From contig JAGKWN010000023.1 in assembly GCA_021151805.1 (NCBI GenBank), positions 1 through 45,247 of the forward strand: a stretch of DNA of 45,247 nucleotides, in the 5' to 3' direction. Under the pieces are notes generated by a model. It saw only the letters and a program-made list of their open reading frames with translations, did not search any database and had not been told where the DNA came from. Shown here in pieces: positions 9,506 to 17,399 of this stretch. This DNA comes from Cytophagaceae bacterium (GTDB lineage Bacteria; Bacteroidota; Bacteroidia; Cytophagales; Cytophagaceae). The number at the start of each line of letters is the position of its first letter. Position 1 is the stretch's first letter. The position numbers and the translations under genes are program-made.

Positions 9506-9723
9506 CCCTCCACCAATTCTTTCACTTCAACTTCCAGCGCCTGTGCTACCTGCAGCAGGGTGGCAATGGTGCAGTTGAGTTCGCCGTTCTCCAGCCTTAC
9601 GATCTGGCTGCGGGCGATGCCCGATTCGTCGCTCAATGCATACTGAGATAAACCCTTTGCTTCACGCAAGGCTTTCACCTTTTTACCCAGGGCTTTTAAA
9701 AGTTTCTCTTTTGTCATTGGCAT
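9502..9723 (-). CDS. Small XRE-family transcriptional regulator
   Basis: A 73-aa protein that is essentially one Cro/C1-type helix-turn-helix: KVKALREAKGLSQYALSDESGIARSQIVRLENGEL, with the conserved LSQ, Ala, Ile and R-x-ENG positions. There is no other domain. It is similar in size to restriction-modification controller (C) proteins and phage repressors. Its stop overlaps the HNH start by four bases. Its GC is much higher than that of the HNH gene (35 of 60 bases in 9541-9600, against 19 of 60 in 9361-9420), so the two may have different origins despite the overlap. A perfect 14-bp inverted repeat upstream is a candidate operator. DNA binding is confident; the regulated genes are inference. 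Confidence 0.85.
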   Translation of the reverse strand: MPMTKEKLLKALGKKVKALREAKGLSQYALSDESGIARSQIVRLENGELNCTIATLLQVAQALEVEVKELVEG

Positions 9724-9749
9724 AAATCAAAAGTCGACAGATTTATGCA

Positions 9750-9781
9750 TTTTAATAGTCCTATGTGTAGGACTATTAAAA
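9750..9781. promoter_or_regulatory. Perfect 14-bp inverted repeat upstream of the XRE gene
   Basis: The arms TTTTAATAGTCCTA and TAGGACTATTAAAA are separated by TGTG. The centre lies about 43 bp upstream of the XRE start on the minus strand, a usual place for an autoregulatory operator of a small HTH protein. It could instead act as a weak terminator, since the stem is AT-rich and flanked by A/T runs, but no gene ends here. Confidence 0.5.
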
Positions 9782-9869
9782 AATATGTGTATCTTTCGAT
9801 CACAAATATGTAAAGGTTCTGTCGTGCATTTTTTTTTCACTGGCAACCTATTTTCTGCATTGTAACACT

Positions 9870-10241
9870 ATGGAAACAAATACTGCTAATCATCAAAAAA
9901 GAGAGGTTGTGACGCTGCTGCTGGCAGACATGCGCAACACACGCCTGATACATGGCCTGAATGCCGTGGGTTTGAAAACAGATACTTTTTATACCTGTTT
10001 AACCGATCTCATTCTGTATCGGATGGGTTTCAGCAATCATGCCGACGATGCTCTGGGCTTCTGGTATAAAGATCTTTTATATCAGACGATCGACCGGGAT
10101 CAGATGGAATATGCGTACAATGAGCGCAAGCTGGCTGAAGAATTATACCATAAGCTGCTGCTGAAAAAAGAAATGCTGCAGGGAAAAAAATCTGCTGCGG
10201 ATTCTGTGTGGGCGAAACTGAAAAAATGGATGCGGATGTAA
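9870..10241 (+). CDS. Small hypothetical protein
   Basis: A 123-aa protein I do not recognise. It is predicted soluble and mostly helical, without signal peptide or membrane segment, with a charged Lys/Glu-rich C-terminal half ending LKKWMRM. Codon use and GC resemble the core genes to its right, not the island to its left. It is divergent from the XRE regulator and convergent with the ABC transporter gene. A strong hairpin follows its stop. Confidence 0.7.
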   Translation: METNTANHQKREVVTLLLADMRNTRLIHGLNAVGLKTDTFYTCLTDLILYRMGFSNHADDALGFWYKDLLYQTIDRDQMEYAYNERKLAEELYHKLLLKKEMLQGKKSAADSVWAKLKKWMRM

Positions 10242-10243
10242 AT

Positions 10244-10275
10244 CCTGTTCCTGCTGCATGCACAGCAGGAACAGG
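10244..10275. terminator. Bidirectional hairpin terminator
   Basis: A perfect 13-bp inverted repeat (CCTGTTCCTGCTG / CAGCAGGAACAGG) with loop CATGCA, starting 3 bases after the small protein's stop and ending 9 bases before the stop of the convergent ABC transporter gene. There is no clear T tract on either side, so termination strength is uncertain, but the place between convergent genes is as expected. Confidence 0.65.
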
Positions 10276-10283
10276 TTGAGCTG

Positions 10284-12122
10284 TTATTCGATGATCATGC
10301 CGCCGGTCTCGCTGGCGTGCTTGTGCAGGTTGGCATAGATGCCGCCTTTGGCAAGTAGTTCTTCGTGCGTGCCCTGTTCTTTGATCTCGCCTTTGTCGAG
10401 CACCAGGATCAGGTCTGCATGGCGGATGGTGCTTAAGCGGTGTGCAATCACAATGGAAGTCCGTTCTTTCATCAGATTGTTCAGCGCTTCCTGTACCAGT
10501 TTTTCAGATTCGTTGTCGAGGGCAGAAGTTGCTTCATCGAGGATCAGGATATCCGGGTTCTTCAATACCGCGCGTGCGATACTCAAACGCTGACGCTGTC
10601 CGCCGGAGAGCTTAGAGCCGCGCTCACCTATAGAAGTCTGGTAACCGTTTTCAGAACTAGTAATAAAGTCATGCGCATTGGCAATTCGAGCGGCACGCTC
10701 CACATCAGCCTGTGTAATGTTCGGCAAACCGAAGGCAATGTTGTTGAATATAGAATCGTTGAAGAGAATCGATTCCTGCGTTACGATACCAATGTGTGAG
10801 CGCAATGAATGCAGATCATATTCTTTAATGTCTACACCGTCAATTTCTACAGTACCTACAGCAGGGTCATAGAATCTCGGGATCAAATCTACCAGTGTTG
10901 ATTTGCCACCGCCGCTTGGCCCAACCAGTGCGATCAGTTTTCCTTTGGGAATTTCGATTGAAATATTTTTCAGCACCACATGGTCGTCGTATTTGAAACC
11001 GATGTTCTTTAATTCAATGGCACGGTTAAAGGAAGTAAGTGTTTTCGGCTTGGCAGGATCCTGTACTTTAATATCCGCATCAAGGATCTCAAACAAACGG
11101 TTCCCCGCAGAGATCCCGGTCTGGATCGAGGTTACAGAAGAAGCAATCCCTTTCAGTGGTTCAAGAATTTTGTAGAAACCGATGATTACCATAAAGAAGG
11201 TACTCGCCTGCAGTTCGCCGTTGAATACTAAATTACCACCAATGTATAAGATGATCGCAACAATAGTCACACCCATAGTCTCAGTGATCGGTGAAGCAAG
11301 CTCCCGTTTATAACCAATCGATCTGGAAACTTTTGCATAATGTTTCCCCTGGTTACTGAAACGGGCGAAGATGAAACGCTCTGCTACAAAGCCTTTGATG
11401 ATGCGGATGCCGCTGATGGCCTCATCGATCAGTGACAGGATGTGACCGGATGATTGCTGGCTTTCCAGCGATTCCTTCTTCAGTTTTTTACTGATGATGG
11501 AAATCCCGATGCCGGCAATCGGTAAGATGGATAACGTCAATACCATCAGTTGCCATTGAATGGCGAACATGGTGGTGAACCAGATGATCAGCGTAAACGG
11601 GTCGCGGAAGAATACCTGCAGCGCACCAATGATGGAGTTTTCAATCTCTGCCAGGTCATTCGTCATACGCGACATCAGATCACCTTTGCGTTGGTTCGAG
11701 AAGAAACCTACATCCATGCGGACAATTTTATTGAACAGGCTTTCACGCATGTTGTAAATAACTGTTGTACGCAGGCGGATGTTCACCATCAAAGCCAGGT
11801 ACTTGAATACGTTTGTTAACAGATTGCTGACAATCAGAAACGCTGCAATGAAAATCAGTGTCGTGCTTTTGCCATAGTTCTGGATCAGCCAGGCGGTGAA
11901 GTAATCCAGCGAGCCTTTAAAGTATTCAACTGTGAATGCGGGCTCCGGATATTGAATCTCTTCCAGCGATTTTGTTGCATCGAATAACAGATCAAGAATC
12001 GGCAGGATGAAGGCGATGTTGATCAATCCGAAGAACGTCGAAATCAATGTCAGGAAGAAATACGGAACCGTAAATCGTGGGTAAGGTTTTGCAAAAGCAA
12101 GTAAACGGAAGAAGGTTTTCAT
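10284..12122 (-). CDS. MsbA-type ABC exporter (fused permease and ATPase)
   Basis: A 612-aa half-transporter. The N-terminal 330 residues contain about six membrane helices of the ABC exporter type; the nucleotide-binding domain follows with Walker A GPSGGGKS (401-408), signature LSGGQ (505-509), Walker B ILILDEATSALD and H-loop IVIAHRLS. It probably works as a homodimer in the inner membrane, exporting a lipid or other hydrophobic substrate. MsbA-like lipid A flipping is the usual assignment for this class, but the substrate is not shown by the sequence. The outer-membrane Wzi/RemB-like gene lies 17 bp upstream in the same orientation, so the two are probably co-transcribed and may share a role in surface-glycan or lipid export. 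Confidence 0.88.
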   Translation of the reverse strand: MKTFFRLLAFAKPYPRFTVPYFFLTLISTFFGLINIAFILPILDLLFDATKSLEEIQYPEPAFTVEYFKGSLDYFTAWLIQNYGKSTTLIFIAAFLIVSNLLTNVFKYLALMVNIRLRTTVIYNMRESLFNKIVRMDVGFFSNQRKGDLMSRMTNDLAEIENSIIGALQVFFRDPFTLIIWFTTMFAIQWQLMVLTLSILPIAGIGISIISKKLKKESLESQQSSGHILSLIDEAISGIRIIKGFVAERFIFARFSNQGKHYAKVSRSIGYKRELASPITETMGVTIVAIILYIGGNLVFNGELQASTFFMVIIGFYKILEPLKGIASSVTSIQTGISAGNRLFEILDADIKVQDPAKPKTLTSFNRAIELKNIGFKYDDHVVLKNISIEIPKGKLIALVGPSGGGKSTLVDLIPRFYDPAVGTVEIDGVDIKEYDLHSLRSHIGIVTQESILFNDSIFNNIAFGLPNITQADVERAARIANAHDFITSSENGYQTSIGERGSKLSGGQRQRLSIARAVLKNPDILILDEATSALDNESEKLVQEALNNLMKERTSIVIAHRLSTIRHADLILVLDKGEIKEQGTHEELLAKGGIYANLHKHASETGGMIIE

Positions 12123-12139
12123 TTATAGAATATAGGTAA

Positions 12140-13864
12140 TCAGAATTCGTAATTTCTGGGTTGGATGTTCAGCCGGACACCGCAGGAGATGTAATTGGTG
12201 TCGAGGTTTTTAGATGCCAGCTCGCTGGTTTGTTTACGGTATATATAAGTCAAATCTACGAATAAATTATGACGAAGCTGGTACGATGCCTGTAGACTCA
12301 GATACAAAATATTTGTTTTGATGCCTTGTGCAATGGTGTTGCCGTAGGTATTTGCTTCAGCAATAGGCGTGTAGCTTTTGTTGATGTTGCCGCCGTTATT
12401 GCTCACGGCTGTGTTGGTTGTTTTGGTACTGTCGTCGCCAAAGATGGTGTAGAACATTTTCCCCTGCATCATCAATCGCGGTAAAGGCTGGTAGCGCGCA
12501 ATCCCGATCAGTTCCACAAAGTTGGCACCCATGGGGTGTGCAAGCGGCTGATTGAAGTTTGTATAGCTGGTGTAGTAATCTGCATGCTGGTACATATACG
12601 GACGCACAATGTTTGTCTCTGCCTGCAGGTCCAGATTTTTTATGCCCAATGCGTTGAAATATTTCATGCCCAGCTGCAGCGCTTGTTTGTTTCCCCACCA
12701 GCCGCTGTGACTTTTCACTTCCTGGAAAACCAATTCATCAATCACGAATTGTCCGTAGAAAGAAAAGTGTTTCAGGAAATTGTATTTGAAATCAAGACCC
12801 AACAGGGAGTTGTCGCTGCTGCCGTTGGCCTGTTCAATAGAGCGGTAGAAGATCACCGGGTTCAGGTAGGAAACATCATAGGTGCCATTCTTGGTAGAAT
12901 CGGATCGGCCGAAAATGATGGATTCAAACAAGCCGATGTTTAAATGCTTCCCGATGTTTACCGATAAATGATGAAAGGCGGAATATTTTTTTGGATACAA
13001 CACATCAGCACCGCCGGTGGACGTATTCATCTGTGCGAAAATATTCTGGTATTGAATTTTCCAGATGTGTGTGTTCAGCTTCAGGAATGTATACGGCGCG
13101 CCTGCATCGGATAACACCAGCGAGCGGTAGCCGTTGCCAATGAAGTTCTTATCGTAGCCGAACTGCAGGTCGATGTATTTTTTTACCAGTTCAAAGGTGA
13201 TGTAACCGCGGCCGGTAATGAAATCATAGCCGTTGCTTTTGAATGTTTTGGCAAAGGCTTCGTAAGGGACAATCGGATTGACAGAATTTTCGGGCGTATA
13301 ATAATCAATCTTCTGATTCACGTAATTCGGAAAAGCGCCCTGATTATCTGCGAAAAAGGTATAAAAACCGATGCGCTTGGCGATGCGGCCGCGCATTTCA
13401 ATGCCGCGGGTATTCATAAACGTATAATTCCGCTGGGTATTTCCGGCTCCGTTGCCGCCCATAAAATAGAGTACGGGGTTGATATGCAGGTCAAAATCCT
13501 TCACATTAACCGAATACGCATCAGCCTGTTTGGCATAAAATGCTTTTAAAAAAGCTTTTTTAGAATTGGCAATTTCAGCGTTCGACCATTCCCAGGAGTC
13601 GATTCTGAAATAATTGAGGTTGAAGCTGTCCGCTTTGGTTTGTTTGACGGATTGCGGCAGGGAATCAATAAATTTTACTGTTTGCTCTCTGTTATAGGGT
13701 TTTACGCTGCTGTGAATAGCCGGGTCGATCCGTCCGCTCAATACCTCATACCGGTCTGTCAGGTTATAGGCGCCGGTATTTAATGGAATATAGGTGCTTT
13801 GTGCATTCGAAAAGCGCTGCAAAAGAACGGTCAGGATACTCAAAAAAGTAAGTCTATAAATCAT
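12140..13864 (-). CDS. Wzi/RemB-like outer-membrane beta-barrel protein
   Basis: I choose the ATG at 13864 (MIYRLTFLS, 574 aa), which gives a clean signal peptide ending near FSNAQ; an upstream TTG at 13888 lies inside a promoter-like element. After the signal peptide come a helical segment (to about 110) and many alternating amphipathic strands with aromatic residues, typical of an outer-membrane barrel. Phrases such as FGYDKNFIGNGYRSLVLSD and LLGLDFKYNF resemble the capsule-assembly Wzi family, which includes the flavobacterial gliding protein RemB. The family link is from memory of such sequences, not a search. It lies just upstream of the ABC exporter, consistent with surface polysaccharide attachment or motility. 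Confidence 0.6.
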   Translation of the reverse strand: MIYRLTFLSILTVLLQRFSNAQSTYIPLNTGAYNLTDRYEVLSGRIDPAIHSSVKPYNREQTVKFIDSLPQSVKQTKADSFNLNYFRIDSWEWSNAEIANSKKAFLKAFYAKQADAYSVNVKDFDLHINPVLYFMGGNGAGNTQRNYTFMNTRGIEMRGRIAKRIGFYTFFADNQGAFPNYVNQKIDYYTPENSVNPIVPYEAFAKTFKSNGYDFITGRGYITFELVKKYIDLQFGYDKNFIGNGYRSLVLSDAGAPYTFLKLNTHIWKIQYQNIFAQMNTSTGGADVLYPKKYSAFHHLSVNIGKHLNIGLFESIIFGRSDSTKNGTYDVSYLNPVIFYRSIEQANGSSDNSLLGLDFKYNFLKHFSFYGQFVIDELVFQEVKSHSGWWGNKQALQLGMKYFNALGIKNLDLQAETNIVRPYMYQHADYYTSYTNFNQPLAHPMGANFVELIGIARYQPLPRLMMQGKMFYTIFGDDSTKTTNTAVSNNGGNINKSYTPIAEANTYGNTIAQGIKTNILYLSLQASYQLRHNLFVDLTYIYRKQTSELASKNLDTNYISCGVRLNIQPRNYEF

Positions 13865-13885
13865 TATATGAGATGATTGGGTCTG

Positions 13886-13893
13886 CAAATATA
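13886..13893 (-). promoter_or_regulatory. Bacteroidota -7 promoter element for the Wzi/RemB-like gene
   Basis: The minus strand reads TATATTTG, a full match to the Bacteroidota -7 consensus TAnnTTTG, 21 bases before the chosen ATG. I see no clear -33 TTG at the expected distance. Confidence 0.4.
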
Positions 13894-13973
13894 GTTCATT
13901 ATTTCATTGTTATTAAATCCGCTTTTGCCTGAAAGCAATTTATTATTCGTTCGTATTTATAAGCATTTGGGCT

Positions 13974-13981
13974 TATATTTG
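13974..13981 (+). promoter_or_regulatory. Bacteroidota -7 promoter element close to the small membrane protein start
   Basis: TATATTTG matches TAnnTTTG and ends only four bases before the ATG at 13986. If used, transcription would start at or next to the start codon, giving a leaderless mRNA. There is no convincing -33 TTG. Confidence 0.35.
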
Positions 13982-13985
13982 TGCC

Positions 13986-14450
13986 ATGTTCGAAAAGATC
14001 ACGCATTATATCATTGTCATTCTTTCAAGCGGATTCAAATTCGCTTTAGGTCCTGTTATGGGTAAGGTCTTTGCCATGTCCAACCTGGAAATCATCATCC
14101 TGATGATTATAGGAATGATGTTGACGGTTACGTTGTTGACGACTTTGGTGGGTGATTTATTTTATGGATTTTTAAAAAGAACGCTTTTCAGAAACAGAAA
14201 AATATTTTCTCCCAAGACCAGGAATATTGTACGGGTATGGAATAAAAGAGGTTTGATCGGCATTGCCTTTCTTACACCCGTTTTATTTTCGCCGGTGGGA
14301 GGAGCTTTGATCGCGATTTCCTTCGGAGAAGATAAAAAGAAAATCATCCTGTACATGTTCCTGAGTGCCTGTATATGGGCGCCAATAACGGTATTGTTCA
14401 TGGATCAGCTGATTCATTTAGCTGTATCTGTACTGCATCACAAACAATAA
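13986..14450 (+). CDS. Small integral membrane protein
   Basis: A 154-aa protein with three or four hydrophobic segments (about residues 8-28, 33-60, 88-112 and 118-145) and a basic loop KRTLFRNRKIFSPKTRN. The GLIGIAFLTPVLFSPVGGALIAISFG region resembles small membrane families with a re-entrant Pro/Gly-rich loop (small multidrug export or DedA-like), but I cannot assign one. It lies 25 bp upstream of nuoA on the same strand and might be co-transcribed with it. Confidence 0.65.
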   Translation: MFEKITHYIIVILSSGFKFALGPVMGKVFAMSNLEIIILMIIGMMLTVTLLTTLVGDLFYGFLKRTLFRNRKIFSPKTRNIVRVWNKRGLIGIAFLTPVLFSPVGGALIAISFGEDKKKIILYMFLSACIWAPITVLFMDQLIHLAVSVLHHKQ

Positions 14451-14475
14451 TATTCCATTCAGTTATACATCAGAA

Positions 14476-14955
14476 ATGTTAGAAACACCTTCACAGCTTT
14501 CAGAATTCGGCATCATCTTACTGTTCATCATTACGGGAATTGTATTTGTATTGATCGGAGTGGGCGTTGCTGCGTTACTGCGTCCGAACAGACCGAACAT
14601 TGAAAAGCTGATGGTGTACGAATGCGGCGAAGATGCCGTAGGCAAGGCTTGGGTGAACATGAACGCGCGTTACTATCTGACCGCACTGATCTTTGTTCTG
14701 TTTGAAGTTGAAGTAATTTATCTGTTTCCGGTAAGCACGGTCTACGGAGATGCGAAGCTTGATGCTTTATCAAACGGCAGCTGGACAATCTTCTCCTTCG
14801 TTGAAATATTCATCTTCATTGGCCTGTTATTTATTGGTCTGGTGTATGTATGGAGAAAAGGTTACCTGGACTGGAACAAACCGGAAGTGCATCCCGAAGC
14901 CTTTGTATCGAAGGTGCCGAAGGATTTGTACGAAGCGGTTAATAAAAAATATTAA
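14476..14955 (+). CDS. nuoA: NADH-quinone oxidoreductase subunit A
   Basis: A 159-aa membrane subunit of complex I with three transmembrane helices. The family hallmark is present: a first helix, then RPNRPNIEKLMVYECGEDAVG with the conserved Glu-Cys-Gly of the quinone-gating loop, then FVLFEVEVIYLFP. It sits at the junction of peripheral and membrane arms. nuoB follows 167 bp later, an unusually long gap filled by palindromic repeats; nuoB, C and D are then tightly packed. Confidence 0.95.
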   Translation: MLETPSQLSEFGIILLFIITGIVFVLIGVGVAALLRPNRPNIEKLMVYECGEDAVGKAWVNMNARYYLTALIFVLFEVEVIYLFPVSTVYGDAKLDALSNGSWTIFSFVEIFIFIGLLFIGLVYVWRKGYLDWNKPEVHPEAFVSKVPKDLYEAVNKKY

Positions 14956-14979
14956 TAGTAAATTTCTTATCAAGCGAAA

Positions 14980-15008
14980 CTCTCCAAGGGTTTTAAACCC
15001 TTGGAGAG
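14980..15008. repeat. Palindromic repeat unit 1 (nuoA-nuoB gap)
   Basis: A perfect palindrome with 14-nt arms around one central T: arm CTCTCCAAGGGTTT and its reverse complement. It is followed after 2 bases by GGTTAGAGAG, a tail shared with the next unit. It could fold as a strong hairpin in the nuo transcript. Confidence 0.8.
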
Positions 15009-15044
15009 CTGGTTAGAGAGAGGGAGATTCCGTTAAGAAAAAAT

Positions 15045-15073
15045 ACCTCCAAGGTTTTCAAAACCTTGGAAGT
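15045..15073. repeat. Palindromic repeat unit 2 (nuoA-nuoB gap)
   Basis: A second 29-nt palindrome, arms ACCTCCAAGGTTTT around a central C, with one mismatch. Its core TCCAAGG..CCTTGGA and downstream tail GGTTAGAGA match unit 1, 65 bp away. A degenerate third unit (CTTCGAGGTCTTGTTAGAGA) follows at about 15094-15114, ending just before nuoB. Confidence 0.8.
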
Positions 15074-15122
15074 ATCGGTTAGAGAATAAAGATCTTCGAG
15101 GTCTTGTTAGAGAAAAAAGAAC

Positions 15123-15659
15123 ATGAGTTTACTCGATCATAAATTCGGACAAGGCGGCATCGTCGTTTCTCAATTGGAGGATGTACTCAATTGGGCACGC
15201 CTGTCTTCTTTATTTCCCATGAGTTTTGGTCTGGCTTGTTGCGCTATTGAAATGATGCAGACGTTTACATCCGGCTATGACCTGGATCGTTTCGGAATCA
15301 TTCCAAGACCAAGTCCGCGCCAATCAGACGTGATGATTGTTGCCGGTACAGTAACATTTAAAATGGCAGACCGCATCCGTCGTTTGTACGAACAGATGCC
15401 TGAGCCGCGCTATGTAATTTCCATGGGTTCCTGCTCCAATTGCGGCGGTCCGTATTGGGAGCATGGCTACCATGTAGTCAAAGGGGTTGATCGCATTGTG
15501 CCGGTAGATATATATGTACCAGGCTGTCCGCCGAGACCGGAAGCCCTGATCGGAGGCTTTTTGAAATTACAGGAGAAGATCAGAAGAGAAACATTGGTTG
15601 CACCGAAAGCGGTTGAACGCTTTCTTGCAAATCACACGGCAGAACAGATACAGTCATGA
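15123..15659 (+). CDS. nuoB: NADH-quinone oxidoreductase subunit B
   Basis: A 178-aa subunit that carries the N2 [4Fe-4S] cluster, the last electron carrier before quinone. Ligands are visible: tandem C39-C40 in FGLACCAIEM, C104 in MGSCSNCGG, and C135 in YVPGCPPRPE. The length is normal for the family. Its stop overlaps the nuoC start by four bases (ATGA), so translation is probably coupled. Confidence 0.97.
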   Translation: MSLLDHKFGQGGIVVSQLEDVLNWARLSSLFPMSFGLACCAIEMMQTFTSGYDLDRFGIIPRPSPRQSDVMIVAGTVTFKMADRIRRLYEQMPEPRYVISMGSCSNCGGPYWEHGYHVVKGVDRIVPVDIYVPGCPPRPEALIGGFLKLQEKIRRETLVAPKAVERFLANHTAEQIQS

Positions 15660-16162
15660 GTTATACTTTTCAGGAAATACAAGAAGCGATTCAGGCACAA
15701 TTCGGTAACGAGGTTGTGGTGTCTGAAAACATTGCTTTACAGCAGCCGCAGCTTACGCTTACAAAAGAATCAGTAAAGGATGTATGTTTGTTCCTGCGCG
15801 ACGATGCACGTTTCTTTTTCGATCAGCTGTCTTGTCTTACAGCCTTGGATAATGGTCCGGCAAAAAATACACTTGAAGTTATTTATCATTTATATTCCAT
15901 TCCGTTCAATCTGTCGTTCATTGTAAAAGTTGAAACAGAACGCGGGGATGGAAAAGAACAGCTGCCTGAAATACCTTCTGTTGCAGGTGTGTGGCGCACG
16001 GCCGACTGGCATGAGCGCGAAGCATTTGATATGTATGGAATAAAATTTTCAGGACATCCGGATCTGCGCAGGATCTTATTGCCTGCCGACTGGGAAGGCT
16101 ATCCGTTGCGCAAGGACTATACGGAACAGGAATATTATCACGGCATTAAAGTAGCTTATTAA
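15656..16162 (+). CDS. nuoC: NADH-quinone oxidoreductase subunit C
   Basis: A 168-aa 30-kDa-type subunit of the peripheral arm. The C-terminal signature WHEREAFDMYGIKFSGHPDL-R-I-L-LPADWEGYPLRKDY is clear. It is a separate gene, not fused to nuoD as in some proteobacteria. It overlaps nuoB by four bases and is followed one base later by the GTG start of nuoD. Confidence 0.96.
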   Translation: MSYTFQEIQEAIQAQFGNEVVVSENIALQQPQLTLTKESVKDVCLFLRDDARFFFDQLSCLTALDNGPAKNTLEVIYHLYSIPFNLSFIVKVETERGDGKEQLPEIPSVAGVWRTADWHEREAFDMYGIKFSGHPDLRRILLPADWEGYPLRKDYTEQEYYHGIKVAY

Positions 16163-16163
16163 C

Positions 16164-17384
16164 GTGTCTGCACAATCACTCAGTTATTCATACAATCCCC
16201 TGGATCTCGAAGCTTCAGAACCGCTGATATTTAATACGGCCAATCTGAAACGCGGCGAGATCATTATCAATATGGGGCCGCAGCACCCGTCAACACACGG
16301 CGTACTGCGTCTGGAGATCTTGACCGACGGCGAGATCGTTAAAGATGTTGTGCCGCACATGGGCTATCTGCATCGCTGTTATGAAAAACATGCCGAGAAG
16401 CTGCCATACAATCAGGTGATTCCGTTTGTTGATCGTATGGATTACCTGGCGGCTATGAACTCGGAACACGCTTATGCCATGGGCGTAGAGCGCATGCTGG
16501 GGATTGATAAAGATATTCCGGCACGTGTGGAATACATTCGTGTGCTGGTTGCAGAACTGAACCGGATCTCATCGCACTTCGTAGCGATCGGTACGTACGG
16601 ACTGGACATCGGCGCGTTTACACCTTTCCTTTGGGTGATGCGTGATAGAGAGCATATCAACCGCTTGCTGGAATGGCTGAGTGGTGCGCGTATGCTGTAC
16701 AACTACATCTGGATCGGCGGTTTGTTTTATGATCTGCCGGTGGGATATGAAGACCGCTGCAAAGAGTTTATCGATTACTTAAAGCCGAAGCTGGTTGAGC
16801 TTCAGAAGGTAATTGTAGATAATAAAATTTTTATTGAACGCACAGCAAACATAGGTGTACTGCCGCTTGATCTGGCGATCAACTATGGTGTAACCGGACC
16901 GATGCTACGTGCTTCGGGCTTGAAGTTTGATCTGCGTAAAGTAGATGCATATTCTGTCTATCCGGAACTGGATTTCGATATTCCTGTAGGTACCGGTGAA
17001 ATGGGCACTACAGGCGATTGCTGGGATCGTACGCAGGTACGTGTAAAGGAATGTTTTGAATCTGTGCGCATTATTGAACAGTGCCTGGAAAAACTGATGG
17101 GTGAACACAAACGCACACGCGAGTTTGATCCACAGGCATTGGTGCCGAAAAAGATTCGTCCGAAGGCAATGGATTTTTATGTACGTGCAGAAAATCCAAA
17201 AGGGGAATTAGGTTTCTTCTTCCGCACAACGGGCAATACAGATGTACCGTTCCGTTGTAAGGTACGTGCCCCTAGTTTCGTGAATCTATCGGTGTTGCAG
17301 GCGGTGTCAAAAAATGTAATGATTGCGGATCTTGTTGCAATATTAGGTTCCTTTGATATTGTAATGGGAGAGATCGATCGCTAA
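16164..17384 (+). CDS. nuoD: NADH-quinone oxidoreductase subunit D
   Basis: A 406-aa 49-kDa-type subunit that forms the quinone pocket with NuoB. GEIIINMGPQHPSTHGVLRL carries the conserved quinone-site His, followed by HMGYLHRCYEKHAE, and the C-terminus has the usual DIVMGEIDR. It starts with GTG one base after the nuoC stop; no nearby ATG fits. No nuoE or later nuo gene follows, so the rest of complex I must be elsewhere. Confidence 0.96.
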   Translation: MSAQSLSYSYNPLDLEASEPLIFNTANLKRGEIIINMGPQHPSTHGVLRLEILTDGEIVKDVVPHMGYLHRCYEKHAEKLPYNQVIPFVDRMDYLAAMNSEHAYAMGVERMLGIDKDIPARVEYIRVLVAELNRISSHFVAIGTYGLDIGAFTPFLWVMRDREHINRLLEWLSGARMLYNYIWIGGLFYDLPVGYEDRCKEFIDYLKPKLVELQKVIVDNKIFIERTANIGVLPLDLAINYGVTGPMLRASGLKFDLRKVDAYSVYPELDFDIPVGTGEMGTTGDCWDRTQVRVKECFESVRIIEQCLEKLMGEHKRTREFDPQALVPKKIRPKAMDFYVRAENPKGELGFFFRTTGNTDVPFRCKVRAPSFVNLSVLQAVSKNVMIADLVAILGSFDIVMGEIDR

Positions 17385-17399
17385 GTATAACTATTGAAT

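Noticed and set aside
12396..12943. Open frames on both strands inside the Wzi/RemB-like gene
   Set aside because: They are shadows of the long coding frame, with Cys/His-rich low-sense peptides and no start context.
17394..17399. TTG at 17394 as the lipoprotein start
   Set aside because: The ATG two codons later gives the same signal peptide and is the more usual start.
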